Source: Chitinophagaceae bacterium | Lineage (GTDB): Bacteria > Bacteroidota > Bacteroidia > Chitinophagales > Chitinophagaceae | Reading direction: 5' to 3' | NCBI GenBank assembly: GCA_016721725.1 | Contig: JADKHN010000001.1 | Location: 1,798,001-1,862,000, forward strand | Length of the DNA stretch: 64,000 bases | Part shown: one piece after another, positions 9,501 through 17,903 of the stretch | Layout: every line of letters starts with the position of its first letter | How positions within the stretch are numbered: the first letter of the stretch is position 1 | Notes under the pieces: model-generated | Told to the model about the DNA's origin: nothing | The model's input: the letters and a program-made list of their open reading frames with translations, nothing else | The model's database searches: none | Made by a program: the position numbers and the translations under genes

Positions 9501-9534
9501 GTAAGAGCCATCCGTAATAAAGGATGGCTCTTAC
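9501..9534 (+). terminator. 13-bp perfect hairpin between the DUF5689 and lamin-tail genes
   Basis: GTAAGAGCCATCC (9501-9513), an 8-nt loop and the exact complement (9522-9534). No U-tract follows (TGGTTTCGG), so it may be a weak terminator or an intercistronic stabiliser that sets the ratio of lipoprotein to the large secreted protein. Confidence 0.6.
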
Positions 9535-9580
9535 TGGTTTCGGTGAAAGAACCGGGATCGCACCAATTCAAATTCTTGTT

Positions 9581-12500
9581 ATGAAAAAAATAATTACATT
9601 TTTATTTCTTATCGCTTCACTGCAGTCCTTTTCGCAGTCCACTACACTGGTCATCAGCCAGGTTTATGGCGCCGGAGGAAATGCAGGTGCCCTGTATAAT
9701 GCGGATTATGTTGAATTACATAACTTATCCGCAGCGCCGGTCAGTTTATCCGGTTATTCAATTCAGTACGCATCTGCCACCAATACCACCACCTGGACTG
9801 GTGTTTCGGCTCTGCCAGCCGTGTCTATACCAGCCGGTGGATATTACCTGATCCAGATGAGTACAGTGGGAGCAAACGGTGCTGCGCTTCCCACTCCGGA
9901 TAATGTGGCCAGTCCAACCATTGCGATGTCCGCAACGGCGGGTAAAGTGGCCCTGGTGAATAATATTACCGCCTTAGTGGGTTGCCCCGCGGTAGGAGGT
10001 TATGTTGACCTGGTTGGATTCGGGACCACCGCCAATTGTTCCGAAGGTGGAACGCCCACTCCGGCACCCAGTGCAACCCTGGCTGTTTTCAGAGGGAATA
10101 GCGGTTGTACCGATACGGATAATAACGGCGCGGATTTTACCGCCGCGGCACCGGCTCCAAGAAATGGCGCGACCCCGGTATTCTTATGCGGAGGTGGATC
10201 TCCTAACCTTTCTGCAACGACCCTGACCACTTTTGGCAATGTCTGTCTTAATGCCACGGCCGGCCCCAATGCCTTTACCATCACCGGCACCAACCTGAAT
10301 AACACCAACGTAACGGTGGGCGCACTGGCTGGCTTTACCTACAGCACGACTGCCGGTGGTACCTATACAACGACATTAAGCCTTACTCAACCTGGGGGAG
10401 GATATTCCCAGCAGATCTTTGTCAAATTCACACCTACCCTCGTTCAATCCTATAACGGGAATATTCCGGTAGGCGGCGGCGGAGCTTCCTCTATCAACGT
10501 AGCGGCTACGGGTTCTGGTGTGAACTCCGTTCCTTCCCTTACTACAGGAGCGGCCAGCGCCATCACGATCAACTCCGCCACCTGTGCAGGAACGATCACT
10601 TCCCTGGGCTGTTCTGCGGTTACCGCTTACGGTATCGAATACAGTACGACCAACGGATTCCCCAACGGAACCGGTACGCCGGTTGCTTCCGGTAACCTGG
10701 CCGGTGGTAATTTCTCCTCCAACCTGTCTGGCCTGTCTTCAAATACGGTTTATTACTATCACGCATACGCGACAAACGGCGCAGGTACCGGCTATGGAAC
10801 CCAACAGCAGTTCACCACACTGAACCCGACCCTTTCTGCAACCGTATTAGCTGGTTTCGGCGCGGTTTGTATCAATACCAATGCCGGTCCCAACAACTTT
10901 ACCCTTACCGGATCAAACCTGTCGGGAAATATAACGGTAGCGTCTTTAACCGGCTTTACCTTTTCAACAGCGATAGGCGGACCTTTCACCACAACCCTGA
11001 CCCTTACGCCTTCATCCGGTTCAATCAACCAGGTGGTGTACGTTCTGTTCAGTCCGGTATTGGTTCAATCCTATAACGGCAATATCAACATTTCCGGGGG
11101 AGGCGCTTCTGCGATCAATGTGGCCGCTACCGGGTCAGGCGTCAACTCAATTCCTACTTTAACCACGGGTGCCGCCAGTGCCATCACCACCAATTCAGCC
11201 ACTTGCGCGGGCACGATCACTTCAACCGGTTGTTCCGCCATCACCGCATATGGTATCGAATACAGCACGTCCGCCGGCTTCCCCAACGGAACCGGTACGC
11301 CGGTTGCTTCCGGTAACTTGGCCGGAGGTAATTTCTCTTCAAACCTGGCGGGATTGTCTCCCAATACCACTTACTATTACCATTCTTATGCCACCAACGG
11401 TGGCGGTACCGGATACGGTTCTGAGCAATTCTTTACCACCCAGGCCCTGACGCCTACTTTATCGGCAACCGGTTTAACGGCATTCGGGAATGTTTGTATC
11501 AATACGACGGCAGGCCCCAACTCTTTCACCATCAATGGCTCGGCGCTGACCAATGCCAATGTGAATGTGGCCGCCCTGACCGGGTTTACCTATTCAACTA
11601 CTTCAGGCGGAACCTATACCACCACCCTGAGCCTGGCCCAGGGAGGAGGAACATTCTCCCAACAGATCTTTGTCAAGTTCACACCAACACTGGTACAGTC
11701 GTATAACGGCAATATCGTGATCAGCGGAGGCGGTGCCCCTGCTTCTGTGAATGTAGCCGCTTCAGGATCCGGTATCAATACGATCGCCACAGTCACAACC
11801 GGCGCGGCCAGTGCCATCACTTCCATATCGGCAACCTGCGCGGGAAGCATTCCTTCGATCGGTTGTTCAGCCATTACCGCTTATGGTATCGAATACAGCA
11901 CCACCAACGGCTTCCCCAATGGCGGTGGTACTCCGGTTGCATCGGGTAACCTGGCCGGGGGTAATTTCTCATCGAACCTCACCGGCTTGGCGCCAACCAC
12001 AACTTATTATTATCACGCCTATGCCACCAACAATGGCGGTACTGCTTACGGTGCACAACAACAATTCACTACAGCAACCCCGGGTATGTCGGCGAATGCC
12101 CTGGCCGCTTTTGGCGCGGTATGCGTCAACACGACAACGGGTCCGAATTCATTCACCATCACCGGCACCAACCTCACTGCAGCGAATATCAATGTAGGTC
12201 CGCTAGCTGGTTATACCTTCTCCACCACATCAGGAGGAACCTATACGGCCAGTCTGAGTTTGGCCCAACCCAGCGGTGCCTATTCACAGCAGATCTTTGT
12301 GAATTTCACACCTACGGCTGTTCAGTCTTATAATGGGAATATCCCCGTTTCTGGCGGTGGCGCCGCTGCCATCAATGTGGCTGCTTCAGGTTCGGGGGTC
12401 AACACCATCGCGACGGTCACATCCGGCGCGGCCAGCGCGATCACCCAAACAACGGCAACTGTTGCGGGAAGCATCGGTGCAACAGGTTGCTCCGCAGTGA

Positions 12501-13594
12501 CCGCTTATGGCATCGAGTACAGCCTGATCAATAATTTTCCCAACGGAACCGGTACTCCGGTCGCTTCTTCTAACCTGAGCGGCGGTAATTTCAGTTCTAA
12601 CCTGGCCGGACTTACACCCAGCACCACGTATTATTATCATGCTTATGCCACCAATGGAGGAGGGACGGCCTATGGAGCCCTTCGTTCATTTACAACGGCC
12701 GCCCCGGTGCTGACCGCCACGGCGCTCACCGCATTCGGAGCCGTTTGTATCAATACCACGGCAGGACCCAATAGCTTTACCGTCAGCAGTAACGCCCTGC
12801 TCACAGCCAATGTGAATATTGGTCCCTTGAACGGATATAGTTTCTCCACTACTTCCGGTGGAACCTATACATCAACACTGAGCCTGGTACAGCCTGGAGG
12901 CGCTTATTCACAGACCATTTATGTAAAGTTCAGTCCAACGGCTGTACAATCCTATAACGGTAATATCCCGGTCAGCGGCGGCGGAGCTCCGGTCACCATC
13001 AATGTGGCGGCCAGCGGTTCGGGTATCAATACCATTGCAACCGTGGTTACAGGTAATGCAATCATTTTCAATCCAAACTCCGCTACCCTTGACGGCAGCA
13101 TCACCAGCATCGGTTGCAGTAACGTGACCAGTTATGGTATTGAATACAGCAGCATTGGGGGACTGGCCAACGGACTGGGAACAAAAGTTCCGGCTTCCAA
13201 TCTCTCAGCTGGTGCTTTCAGTTCCACGCTGAGCGGCCTGGTTCAGGGCAGTAAATATTACTACAAGGCTTATGCGATCAACAACGGAGGCATTGCCTAT
13301 GGTGTTGAGAAATCCTTCACCACCAGCAATATCCCGGACGGGTTCATCATTTACTCCACGCCTATTCAACGTGGCGGACGGGTTCATATCACCCTGAAGG
13401 ATATCAAGCCGGGCCATTATTCCATTCAGTTTTTCAACGCGATCGGACAACAGGTTGACCAGCAGGATGTCATCATCCAGGTCAATTTCATCGACACCTG
13501 GCTGACCCTCCCTGGAAAACTGGGATCAGGTTATTACACGATGGCCATCGCAACACCCGATTTCATTGTTAAGAAACGATTCATGATCTGGTAA
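9581..13594 (+). CDS. Large T9SS-secreted lamin-tail-domain protein with five tandem repeats
   Basis: A 1337-residue secreted protein. The start at MKKIITFLF (9581) gives a proper signal peptide (cut near SFSQS); an upstream in-frame ATG at 9524 falls inside the hairpin and is rejected. Residues about 20-150 form a lamin tail domain (VISQVYGAGG, DYVELHNLS, GYSIQY, YYLIQM). Residues 208-1248 are five near-identical 207-209-residue repeats. The last 85 residues (from about 1253) form a T9SS sorting domain with GSGYYTMAI and a basic KKRF end. LTDs occur in secreted nucleases such as ExeM, where they help bind DNA; here no catalytic domain is fused. Probably a surface or matrix partner of the upstream TonB receptor and DUF5689 protein. 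Confidence 0.85.
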   Translation: MKKIITFLFLIASLQSFSQSTTLVISQVYGAGGNAGALYNADYVELHNLSAAPVSLSGYSIQYASATNTTTWTGVSALPAVSIPAGGYYLIQMSTVGANGAALPTPDNVASPTIAMSATAGKVALVNNITALVGCPAVGGYVDLVGFGTTANCSEGGTPTPAPSATLAVFRGNSGCTDTDNNGADFTAAAPAPRNGATPVFLCGGGSPNLSATTLTTFGNVCLNATAGPNAFTITGTNLNNTNVTVGALAGFTYSTTAGGTYTTTLSLTQPGGGYSQQIFVKFTPTLVQSYNGNIPVGGGGASSINVAATGSGVNSVPSLTTGAASAITINSATCAGTITSLGCSAVTAYGIEYSTTNGFPNGTGTPVASGNLAGGNFSSNLSGLSSNTVYYYHAYATNGAGTGYGTQQQFTTLNPTLSATVLAGFGAVCINTNAGPNNFTLTGSNLSGNITVASLTGFTFSTAIGGPFTTTLTLTPSSGSINQVVYVLFSPVLVQSYNGNINISGGGASAINVAATGSGVNSIPTLTTGAASAITTNSATCAGTITSTGCSAITAYGIEYSTSAGFPNGTGTPVASGNLAGGNFSSNLAGLSPNTTYYYHSYATNGGGTGYGSEQFFTTQALTPTLSATGLTAFGNVCINTTAGPNSFTINGSALTNANVNVAALTGFTYSTTSGGTYTTTLSLAQGGGTFSQQIFVKFTPTLVQSYNGNIVISGGGAPASVNVAASGSGINTIATVTTGAASAITSISATCAGSIPSIGCSAITAYGIEYSTTNGFPNGGGTPVASGNLAGGNFSSNLTGLAPTTTYYYHAYATNNGGTAYGAQQQFTTATPGMSANALAAFGAVCVNTTTGPNSFTITGTNLTAANINVGPLAGYTFSTTSGGTYTASLSLAQPSGAYSQQIFVNFTPTAVQSYNGNIPVSGGGAAAINVAASGSGVNTIATVTSGAASAITQTTATVAGSIGATGCSAVTAYGIEYSLINNFPNGTGTPVASSNLSGGNFSSNLAGLTPSTTYYYHAYATNGGGTAYGALRSFTTAAPVLTATALTAFGAVCINTTAGPNSFTVSSNALLTANVNIGPLNGYSFSTTSGGTYTSTLSLVQPGGAYSQTIYVKFSPTAVQSYNGNIPVSGGGAPVTINVAASGSGINTIATVVTGNAIIFNPNSATLDGSITSIGCSNVTSYGIEYSSIGGLANGLGTKVPASNLSAGAFSSTLSGLVQGSKYYYKAYAINNGGIAYGVEKSFTTSNIPDGFIIYSTPIQRGGRVHITLKDIKPGHYSIQFFNAIGQQVDQQDVIIQVNFIDTWLTLPGKLGSGYYTMAIATPDFIVKKRFMIW
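10202..13324 (+). repeat. Five in-frame tandem repeats of about 625 bp
   Basis: Copies start at 10202, 10826, 11453, 12080 and 12704 and end at about 13324 (periods 624, 627, 627, 624 and 621). Each encodes an Ig-like half (FGxVCxNTxAGPNxF to INVAASGSG) and an FN3-like half (GCSAVTAYGIEYS to TTYYYHAYATN). The Cys of SATCAG in copies 1-3 is Val in copy 4 and Leu in copy 5. Confidence 0.92.
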
Positions 13595-13617
13595 GATCTA
13601 AGATAATTTGAAATAGG

Positions 13618-13647
13618 GAGGCTCCGGTAACGGGGCCTCTTTTTATT
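13618..13647 (+). terminator. Rho-independent terminator after the lamin-tail gene
   Basis: GAGGCTCCG, a GTAA loop, CGGGGCCTC and five Ts. Confidence 0.8.
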
Positions 13648-13726
13648 TGGGATCAGCAGAATCAGTGTAATAATTGTTACACAGGCAATTGATTTATTTC
13701 ATCGTTTTCAGTAAGTAAGGTCATGA

Positions 13727-13754
13727 TTTGAGGGTCCGGGTCAGACTATGTTTG
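13727..13754 (+). promoter_or_regulatory. Promoter of the sulfide oxidoreductase operon
   Basis: TTTG (13727-13730), a 16-bp spacer (slightly short) and TATGTTTG (13747-13754, exact TAnnTTTG). The transcript would start near 13760, so translation must begin at ATG 13784, not at the upstream in-frame ATG 13748 that overlaps the -7 box. Confidence 0.55.
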
Positions 13755-13783
13755 TATCCGTTAATAACCCTAAAACGCAGACC

Positions 13784-15016
13784 ATGAAAAAAATACTGAT
13801 ACTGGGATCGGGAACCGCCGGAACCATGATGGCCAATCATCTTCGCCATGAACTGGACAAGGAAAATTGGGAGATCAACATCATCGACCAGCGGCAGGAA
13901 CATTATTACCAGCCGGGATACCTTTTCCTTCCCTTTGACATTTATGGTCCTGAAGACATCGTAAAAGAGATCAGGGATTTCATCCCCAGGGGGGTGAACC
14001 TGATCAGCGACCGGGCTGAACTGATCATACCTGAAAGCAAACAGGTGATCATGCAGAATGGCGATGTTATTCATTATGATATCCTCATCATCGCCACCGG
14101 TTGCGATATCGCCCCGGAAGAAGTGGAAGGAATGAAAGGCAGCGAATGGAAGAAATCGGTATTCGATTTCTATACGTTCGATGGCGCATTGGCCCTGCGG
14201 GATAAACTACGCAACTGGGAGGGAGGGAAACTGGTGGTGCACATCACCGAAATGCCAATCAAATGTCCGGTCGCCCCGCTTGAATTCTCTTTTTTGGCCG
14301 ACTCTTATTTCAAGCATAAAAAAATGCGGAACAAAGTGGAGATCACTTATGTGACTCCGCTGAGCGGCGCCTTCACAAAACCCAAGGCCACTGAAACATT
14401 GAGTCATTTGCTGGTGGAGAAAGGGATTCGCCAGATCAATGATTTCGGGATCAAAAAAGTGGATAATGAGAATAAGAAGATCATCGATTATGAAGGCAGG
14501 GAAGTCCCCTTCGACCTCCTGGTCACCGTTCCCACCAATAAAGGAGACGTGCTGATGGAGCGTTCCGGATTGGGCGATGACCTGAATTTCGTGCCCACCC
14601 ATAAGGCCACCTTGCAGTCTTTAAAGCATCCCGACATTTTTGTCTTGGGCGATGCCACCAATATCCCGGCCTCCAAAGCGGGTTCTGTTTCTCATTTTGA
14701 AGCCGAGATCCTGACCGAGAATATCAAGCGGTATATCGCCGGGGAACCCCTCAAAGAGGAATTCGACGGACATGCCAACTGCTTCGTGGAAACCGGGAAC
14801 GGAAAAGCATTGTTGATCGACTTCAACTATACCCACGAGCCGGTGGAGGGCGCATTCCCTTTCCCGGGTATCGGACCCTTGCGGCTCTTGCACGAAAGCC
14901 GGATCAATCACATGGGTAAGCTCGCCTTCCGCTGGATCTATTGGAACATGCTGCTGAAAGGCACTCATATACCCTTTGTATCTACTGCCATGCAGGTTGA
15001 AGGGAAACATTTCTAA
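13784..15016 (+). CDS. sqr: Sulfide:quinone oxidoreductase-like FAD flavoprotein
   Basis: A 410-residue pyridine nucleotide-disulfide oxidoreductase-fold protein: N-terminal dinucleotide motif ILGSGTAGTMMAN, second motif LIIATGC, and the FAD-binding end VLGDATNIPASKAG (about 287-300). Cys161 (IKCPVAPLEF) and Cys333 (ANCFVETG) sit where SQR carries its two essential redox cysteines; Cys107 is an additional one. SQR oxidises sulfide to polysulfide or persulfide at the inner face of the membrane and reduces quinone. DsrC/TusE and DsrE2 genes follow at 18 and 25 bp, which supports a role in sulfide or persulfide handling. Some relatives have unknown donors, so the exact reaction is inferred. Confidence 0.82.
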   Translation: MKKILILGSGTAGTMMANHLRHELDKENWEINIIDQRQEHYYQPGYLFLPFDIYGPEDIVKEIRDFIPRGVNLISDRAELIIPESKQVIMQNGDVIHYDILIIATGCDIAPEEVEGMKGSEWKKSVFDFYTFDGALALRDKLRNWEGGKLVVHITEMPIKCPVAPLEFSFLADSYFKHKKMRNKVEITYVTPLSGAFTKPKATETLSHLLVEKGIRQINDFGIKKVDNENKKIIDYEGREVPFDLLVTVPTNKGDVLMERSGLGDDLNFVPTHKATLQSLKHPDIFVLGDATNIPASKAGSVSHFEAEILTENIKRYIAGEPLKEEFDGHANCFVETGNGKALLIDFNYTHEPVEGAFPFPGIGPLRLLHESRINHMGKLAFRWIYWNMLLKGTHIPFVSTAMQVEGKHF

Positions 15017-15034
15017 ATCTAAAAACAAGAAAAT

Positions 15035-15346
15035 ATGGAAAAGATCATTGCAGGTAAGACCGTCAACGTAAATGAAGAAGGATATCTTACCGATTTTTCA
15101 CAATGGGATAAGTCCATTGCCACGGAGATCGCCCGGGAAGAGCAAATCGGTGATCTGAATGAAAAGCATTGGGAGATCATCAACTATTTGCAGGAGCAGC
15201 ATAAAAATGAAGTGCCCCTGAGCATCCGGAAGATCGGTAAGAGCGGGGTGGTGGACATCGAAGCATTCTATGCCTTGTTCCCACAGGGGCCGCTCAAGAA
15301 AGCCACCAAGATCGCCGGTATTCCCAAACCGGCCAGTTGTATCTGA
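15035..15346 (+). CDS. dsrC: DsrC/TusE-family sulfur carrier protein
   Basis: A 103-residue protein of the DsrC/TusE/DsvC family. The C-terminal arm (IAGIPKPASCI) carries the conserved penultimate Cys102, which holds persulfide sulfur in this family. The second cysteine of true DsrC, 11 residues earlier, is Thr91 here, so it is of the single-Cys (TusE-like) type and cannot form the intramolecular disulfide or trisulfide used with DsrAB. Located between SQR-like and DsrE2 genes, it probably relays sulfane sulfur in the cytoplasm. No dsrAB or tusBCD is present in the window. Confidence 0.9.
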   Translation: MEKIIAGKTVNVNEEGYLTDFSQWDKSIATEIAREEQIGDLNEKHWEIINYLQEQHKNEVPLSIRKIGKSGVVDIEAFYALFPQGPLKKATKIAGIPKPASCI

Positions 15347-15371
15347 TCATTCAACCTGAAAAACGATAAAC

Positions 15372-15854
15372 ATGAACGAGTATAACGGCGAGATCAAAAA
15401 GATGATGATCATCTTATCAAAAGCTTCACTGGAAAACGTGTATGCTGCCTTCATCCTGGCCAATGGCGCCCGGATGGAAGGAATCGAAGCGGAGATATTT
15501 TTCACTTTCTTCGGACTGGAAGCCATCAATAAGAAGAAACTGGAGCACCTGCATGTGGCCACGGTCGGTAACCCGGCCATGCACATCCCCACCATGCTTG
15601 GGGGATTGCCGGGAATGGAAGCCCTGGCCACCAGCATGATGAAAAAGGAAATGGAGAAACTGGATATGCCGGGTGTTCACGAATTCCTGGATATCATGAA
15701 AGCCTCCGGGGTCAAATTATGGGCCTGCAAACTGGCCATGGAAATGTTCCACCTGAAAAAAGAGGACATGTACGATGGCATCGGCGGTATCCTGACCGTA
15801 GGGGAGTTTTATAAGAAAAGTGCGGTCTTGGGTTCACATATGCTGTTCATCTGA
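15372..15854 (+). CDS. DsrE/DsrF/DrsH-like (DsrE2-type) sulfurtransferase
   Basis: A 160-residue DsrE-superfamily protein of the DsrE2/peroxiredoxin-family-like group: MMIILSKASLENVYAAFILANGA, an internal Met/Gly-rich segment (PTMLGGLPGME) and the conserved redox-active Cys119 in VKLWACKLAMEMF. Members mobilise persulfide sulfur and hand it to TusA or DsrC-type carriers; many are membrane-associated. No clear membrane segment is seen here. It is the last gene of the SQR-DsrC operon and ends before a hairpin terminator. Confidence 0.88.
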   Translation: MNEYNGEIKKMMIILSKASLENVYAAFILANGARMEGIEAEIFFTFFGLEAINKKKLEHLHVATVGNPAMHIPTMLGGLPGMEALATSMMKKEMEKLDMPGVHEFLDIMKASGVKLWACKLAMEMFHLKKEDMYDGIGGILTVGEFYKKSAVLGSHMLFI

Positions 15855-15897
15855 TCCAAGATCCGGAATAATCAGCCAAACCCGAGCTGTTTGACGG

Positions 15898-15931
15898 CCG
15901 GACGGGAAGAAGATTCACCGTCCGGTCTTTA
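15898..15931 (+). terminator. Probable terminator of the sulfur operon
   Basis: CCGGACGG and CCGTCCGG form an 8-bp stem around a 12-nt loop, followed by a weak T-rich tail (TCTTT). Confidence 0.6.
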
Positions 15932-16015
15932 CATTACAGTTATCCCAGTATGCTGTCAAGCTGGCAGCAAATCGAGCTTGGTACCCTGTTTGCAGGGGAT
16001 GGGAAAAATCATCTT

Positions 16016-17836
16016 ATGCAAAAAGGCAGTATTCGGGTTCAGACCGAGAACATTTTCCCCATCATCAAGAAATTCCTGTACAGCGAACATGACATCTTCC
16101 TCCGGGAACTGGTCAGCAACGCCGTGGACGCCTCCCAGAAGATCAAGACCCTGGCCGCCCTGGGTGAAGCCAAAGGCGAACTGGGCGAATTGAGGATCGA
16201 TGTGAAGATCGATGCTGACAAAAAAACATTGACGATCTCAGACCGCGGCATCGGCATGACAGCCGAAGAGGTGGACAAATACCTGAACCAGGTGGCCTTC
16301 AGCGGAGCCGAAGAATTCCTTGAAAAATACAAGGGACAGAATGAGGCCAATATCATCGGGCATTTCGGACTGGGATTTTACAGTTCATTCATGGTGGCCG
16401 ATAAGGTGGAAGTATTCACGAAAAGCTTTCAGCCGGATGCCAAGGCCGTCAGGTGGGAATGCGACGGGAGCCCGGACTACCAGCTGGAAGAGATCGAAAA
16501 GGAGATCCGGGGAACGGATATCGTCCTGCACCTGAATGAAGAAAGCCGGGAATTCCTCGAGGCTTTCCGCATCAGTTCTGTTCTCGAAAAATTCTGCCGG
16601 TTCTTGCCGGTACCCATCTTCTTCGAGGATAAACAGGTGAATAACCCGGCCCCGGCCTGGACCCGGAAACCGACCGAACTCACTCCGGAGGATTACCAGA
16701 ATTTCTATAAGGAACTGTACCCGTTCAGCGAACCTCCGCTGTTTTGGATTCACCTGAACGTGGATTATCCGTTCAACCTGACCGGCATACTCTATTTCCC
16801 GAAGATCAAGCAGAGTTACGAGATCCAGAAGGACAGGATCCAGCTCTATTGCAACCAGGTCTTCGTCACTGATGAAGTGAAAGAGATCGTACCCGAGTTC
16901 CTGATGCTCATGCACGGCGTGATCGACAGTCCGGATATACCGCTCAACGTTAGCCGCAGTTACCTGCAGGGTGATCCCAATGTGCGAAAGATCAACGCCC
17001 ACATCACCAAGAAAGTAGCGGATAAGCTTGAGGAGATCTTCAATAACGACCGGGCATCCTTCGAGGATAAATGGGAGAGTATCGGGCTCTTTGTCAAATA
17101 TGGCATGATGACCGATGATAAGTTCCTGGATAAGGCCAACCGCTTTTTGGTGATGCAGGACACCACAGGTCATTTCCATACACTCAATGAATACCGCGAA
17201 GCCACGCAGGCCTTGCAAAAGGATAAAGAGGATAAGCAAGTCATCCTGTACACCACCGACCCGGTGCAGCAGGATGCCTATGTACAGCAGGCTATCGCTA
17301 AAGGGTATGTCGTATTGAAACTGGACACCCTCATCGACAACGGCTTCATCAGCCAGATGGAAATGAAATGGGAAAAGATCCGTTTCACCCGGGTGGACAG
17401 CGATATCGCCGACAACCTCATTGATAAGCAGGATGGCGCCGATACCGTGTTAAGCAAAGAGGAAGAGTCCAGGCTGAAGGATTTGTTCGGTTTGCAGATA
17501 CCCGACCTCAATATCAACGTGGAAGTAAAAGGTCTTTCAGCCGATGCCCCACCGGTAGTGGCCACCCGTCCCGAATTCATGCGGCGCATGAAGGAAATGG
17601 CCAGTATGCAGGGCGGAATGGGCGCTTTCTATGCTAACATGCCCGATGAAGTGACGCTGACCGTCAATGGCAACCACCCGATCTATACTTCGGTGCTGAA
17701 AGAAACGGAAAAGGAAGTACAGGAAAAAAGGGTGCATAACCTGGCCGACCTCGCCCTTCTTTCCCAGGGATTGCTGAAAGGACAGGGATTGACCAGCTTC
17801 ATCAACCGGACGGTGGAGTTGATGAGTAAGAATTAA
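16016..17836 (+). CDS. htpG: Molecular chaperone HtpG (Hsp90)
   Basis: A 606-residue bacterial Hsp90. The GHKL ATPase domain is N-terminal: IFLRELVSNAVDAS (catalytic Glu, Asn), ISDRGIGMT and HFGLGFYSSFMVA. The middle domain (KDRIQLYCNQVFV, PLNVSRSYLQGD with the gamma-phosphate Arg) and the C-terminal dimerisation domain follow. Length is usual for the Bacteroidota form. The start MQKGSIRVQTENIF aligns with other HtpG proteins; upstream in-frame codons are judged untranslated. A monocistronic cytoplasmic stress chaperone. Confidence 0.97.
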   Translation: MQKGSIRVQTENIFPIIKKFLYSEHDIFLRELVSNAVDASQKIKTLAALGEAKGELGELRIDVKIDADKKTLTISDRGIGMTAEEVDKYLNQVAFSGAEEFLEKYKGQNEANIIGHFGLGFYSSFMVADKVEVFTKSFQPDAKAVRWECDGSPDYQLEEIEKEIRGTDIVLHLNEESREFLEAFRISSVLEKFCRFLPVPIFFEDKQVNNPAPAWTRKPTELTPEDYQNFYKELYPFSEPPLFWIHLNVDYPFNLTGILYFPKIKQSYEIQKDRIQLYCNQVFVTDEVKEIVPEFLMLMHGVIDSPDIPLNVSRSYLQGDPNVRKINAHITKKVADKLEEIFNNDRASFEDKWESIGLFVKYGMMTDDKFLDKANRFLVMQDTTGHFHTLNEYREATQALQKDKEDKQVILYTTDPVQQDAYVQQAIAKGYVVLKLDTLIDNGFISQMEMKWEKIRFTRVDSDIADNLIDKQDGADTVLSKEEESRLKDLFGLQIPDLNINVEVKGLSADAPPVVATRPEFMRRMKEMASMQGGMGAFYANMPDEVTLTVNGNHPIYTSVLKETEKEVQEKRVHNLADLALLSQGLLKGQGLTSFINRTVELMSKN

Positions 17837-17857
17837 GCGATAAGATTATTTTGAAAG

Positions 17858-17888
17858 AATGGTTCGTTATTTACGGGCCATTTTTTTT
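17858..17888 (+). terminator. Rho-independent terminator after htpG
   Basis: AATGGTTCGT pairs with ACGGGCCATT (two G-U pairs) around a 5-nt loop and is followed by an eight-T run. It lies between convergent genes. Confidence 0.75.
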
Positions 17889-17903
17889 ACCCGGTATCCA
17901 TTA

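Noticed and set aside
10202..13324. Possible CRISPR or mobile repeat array
   Set aside because: The repeats are about 625 bp, in frame and coding, with no spacers.
16385..17239. 284-codon open frame antisense to htpG
   Set aside because: Shadow of the htpG reading frame; htpG itself is complete with all motifs.
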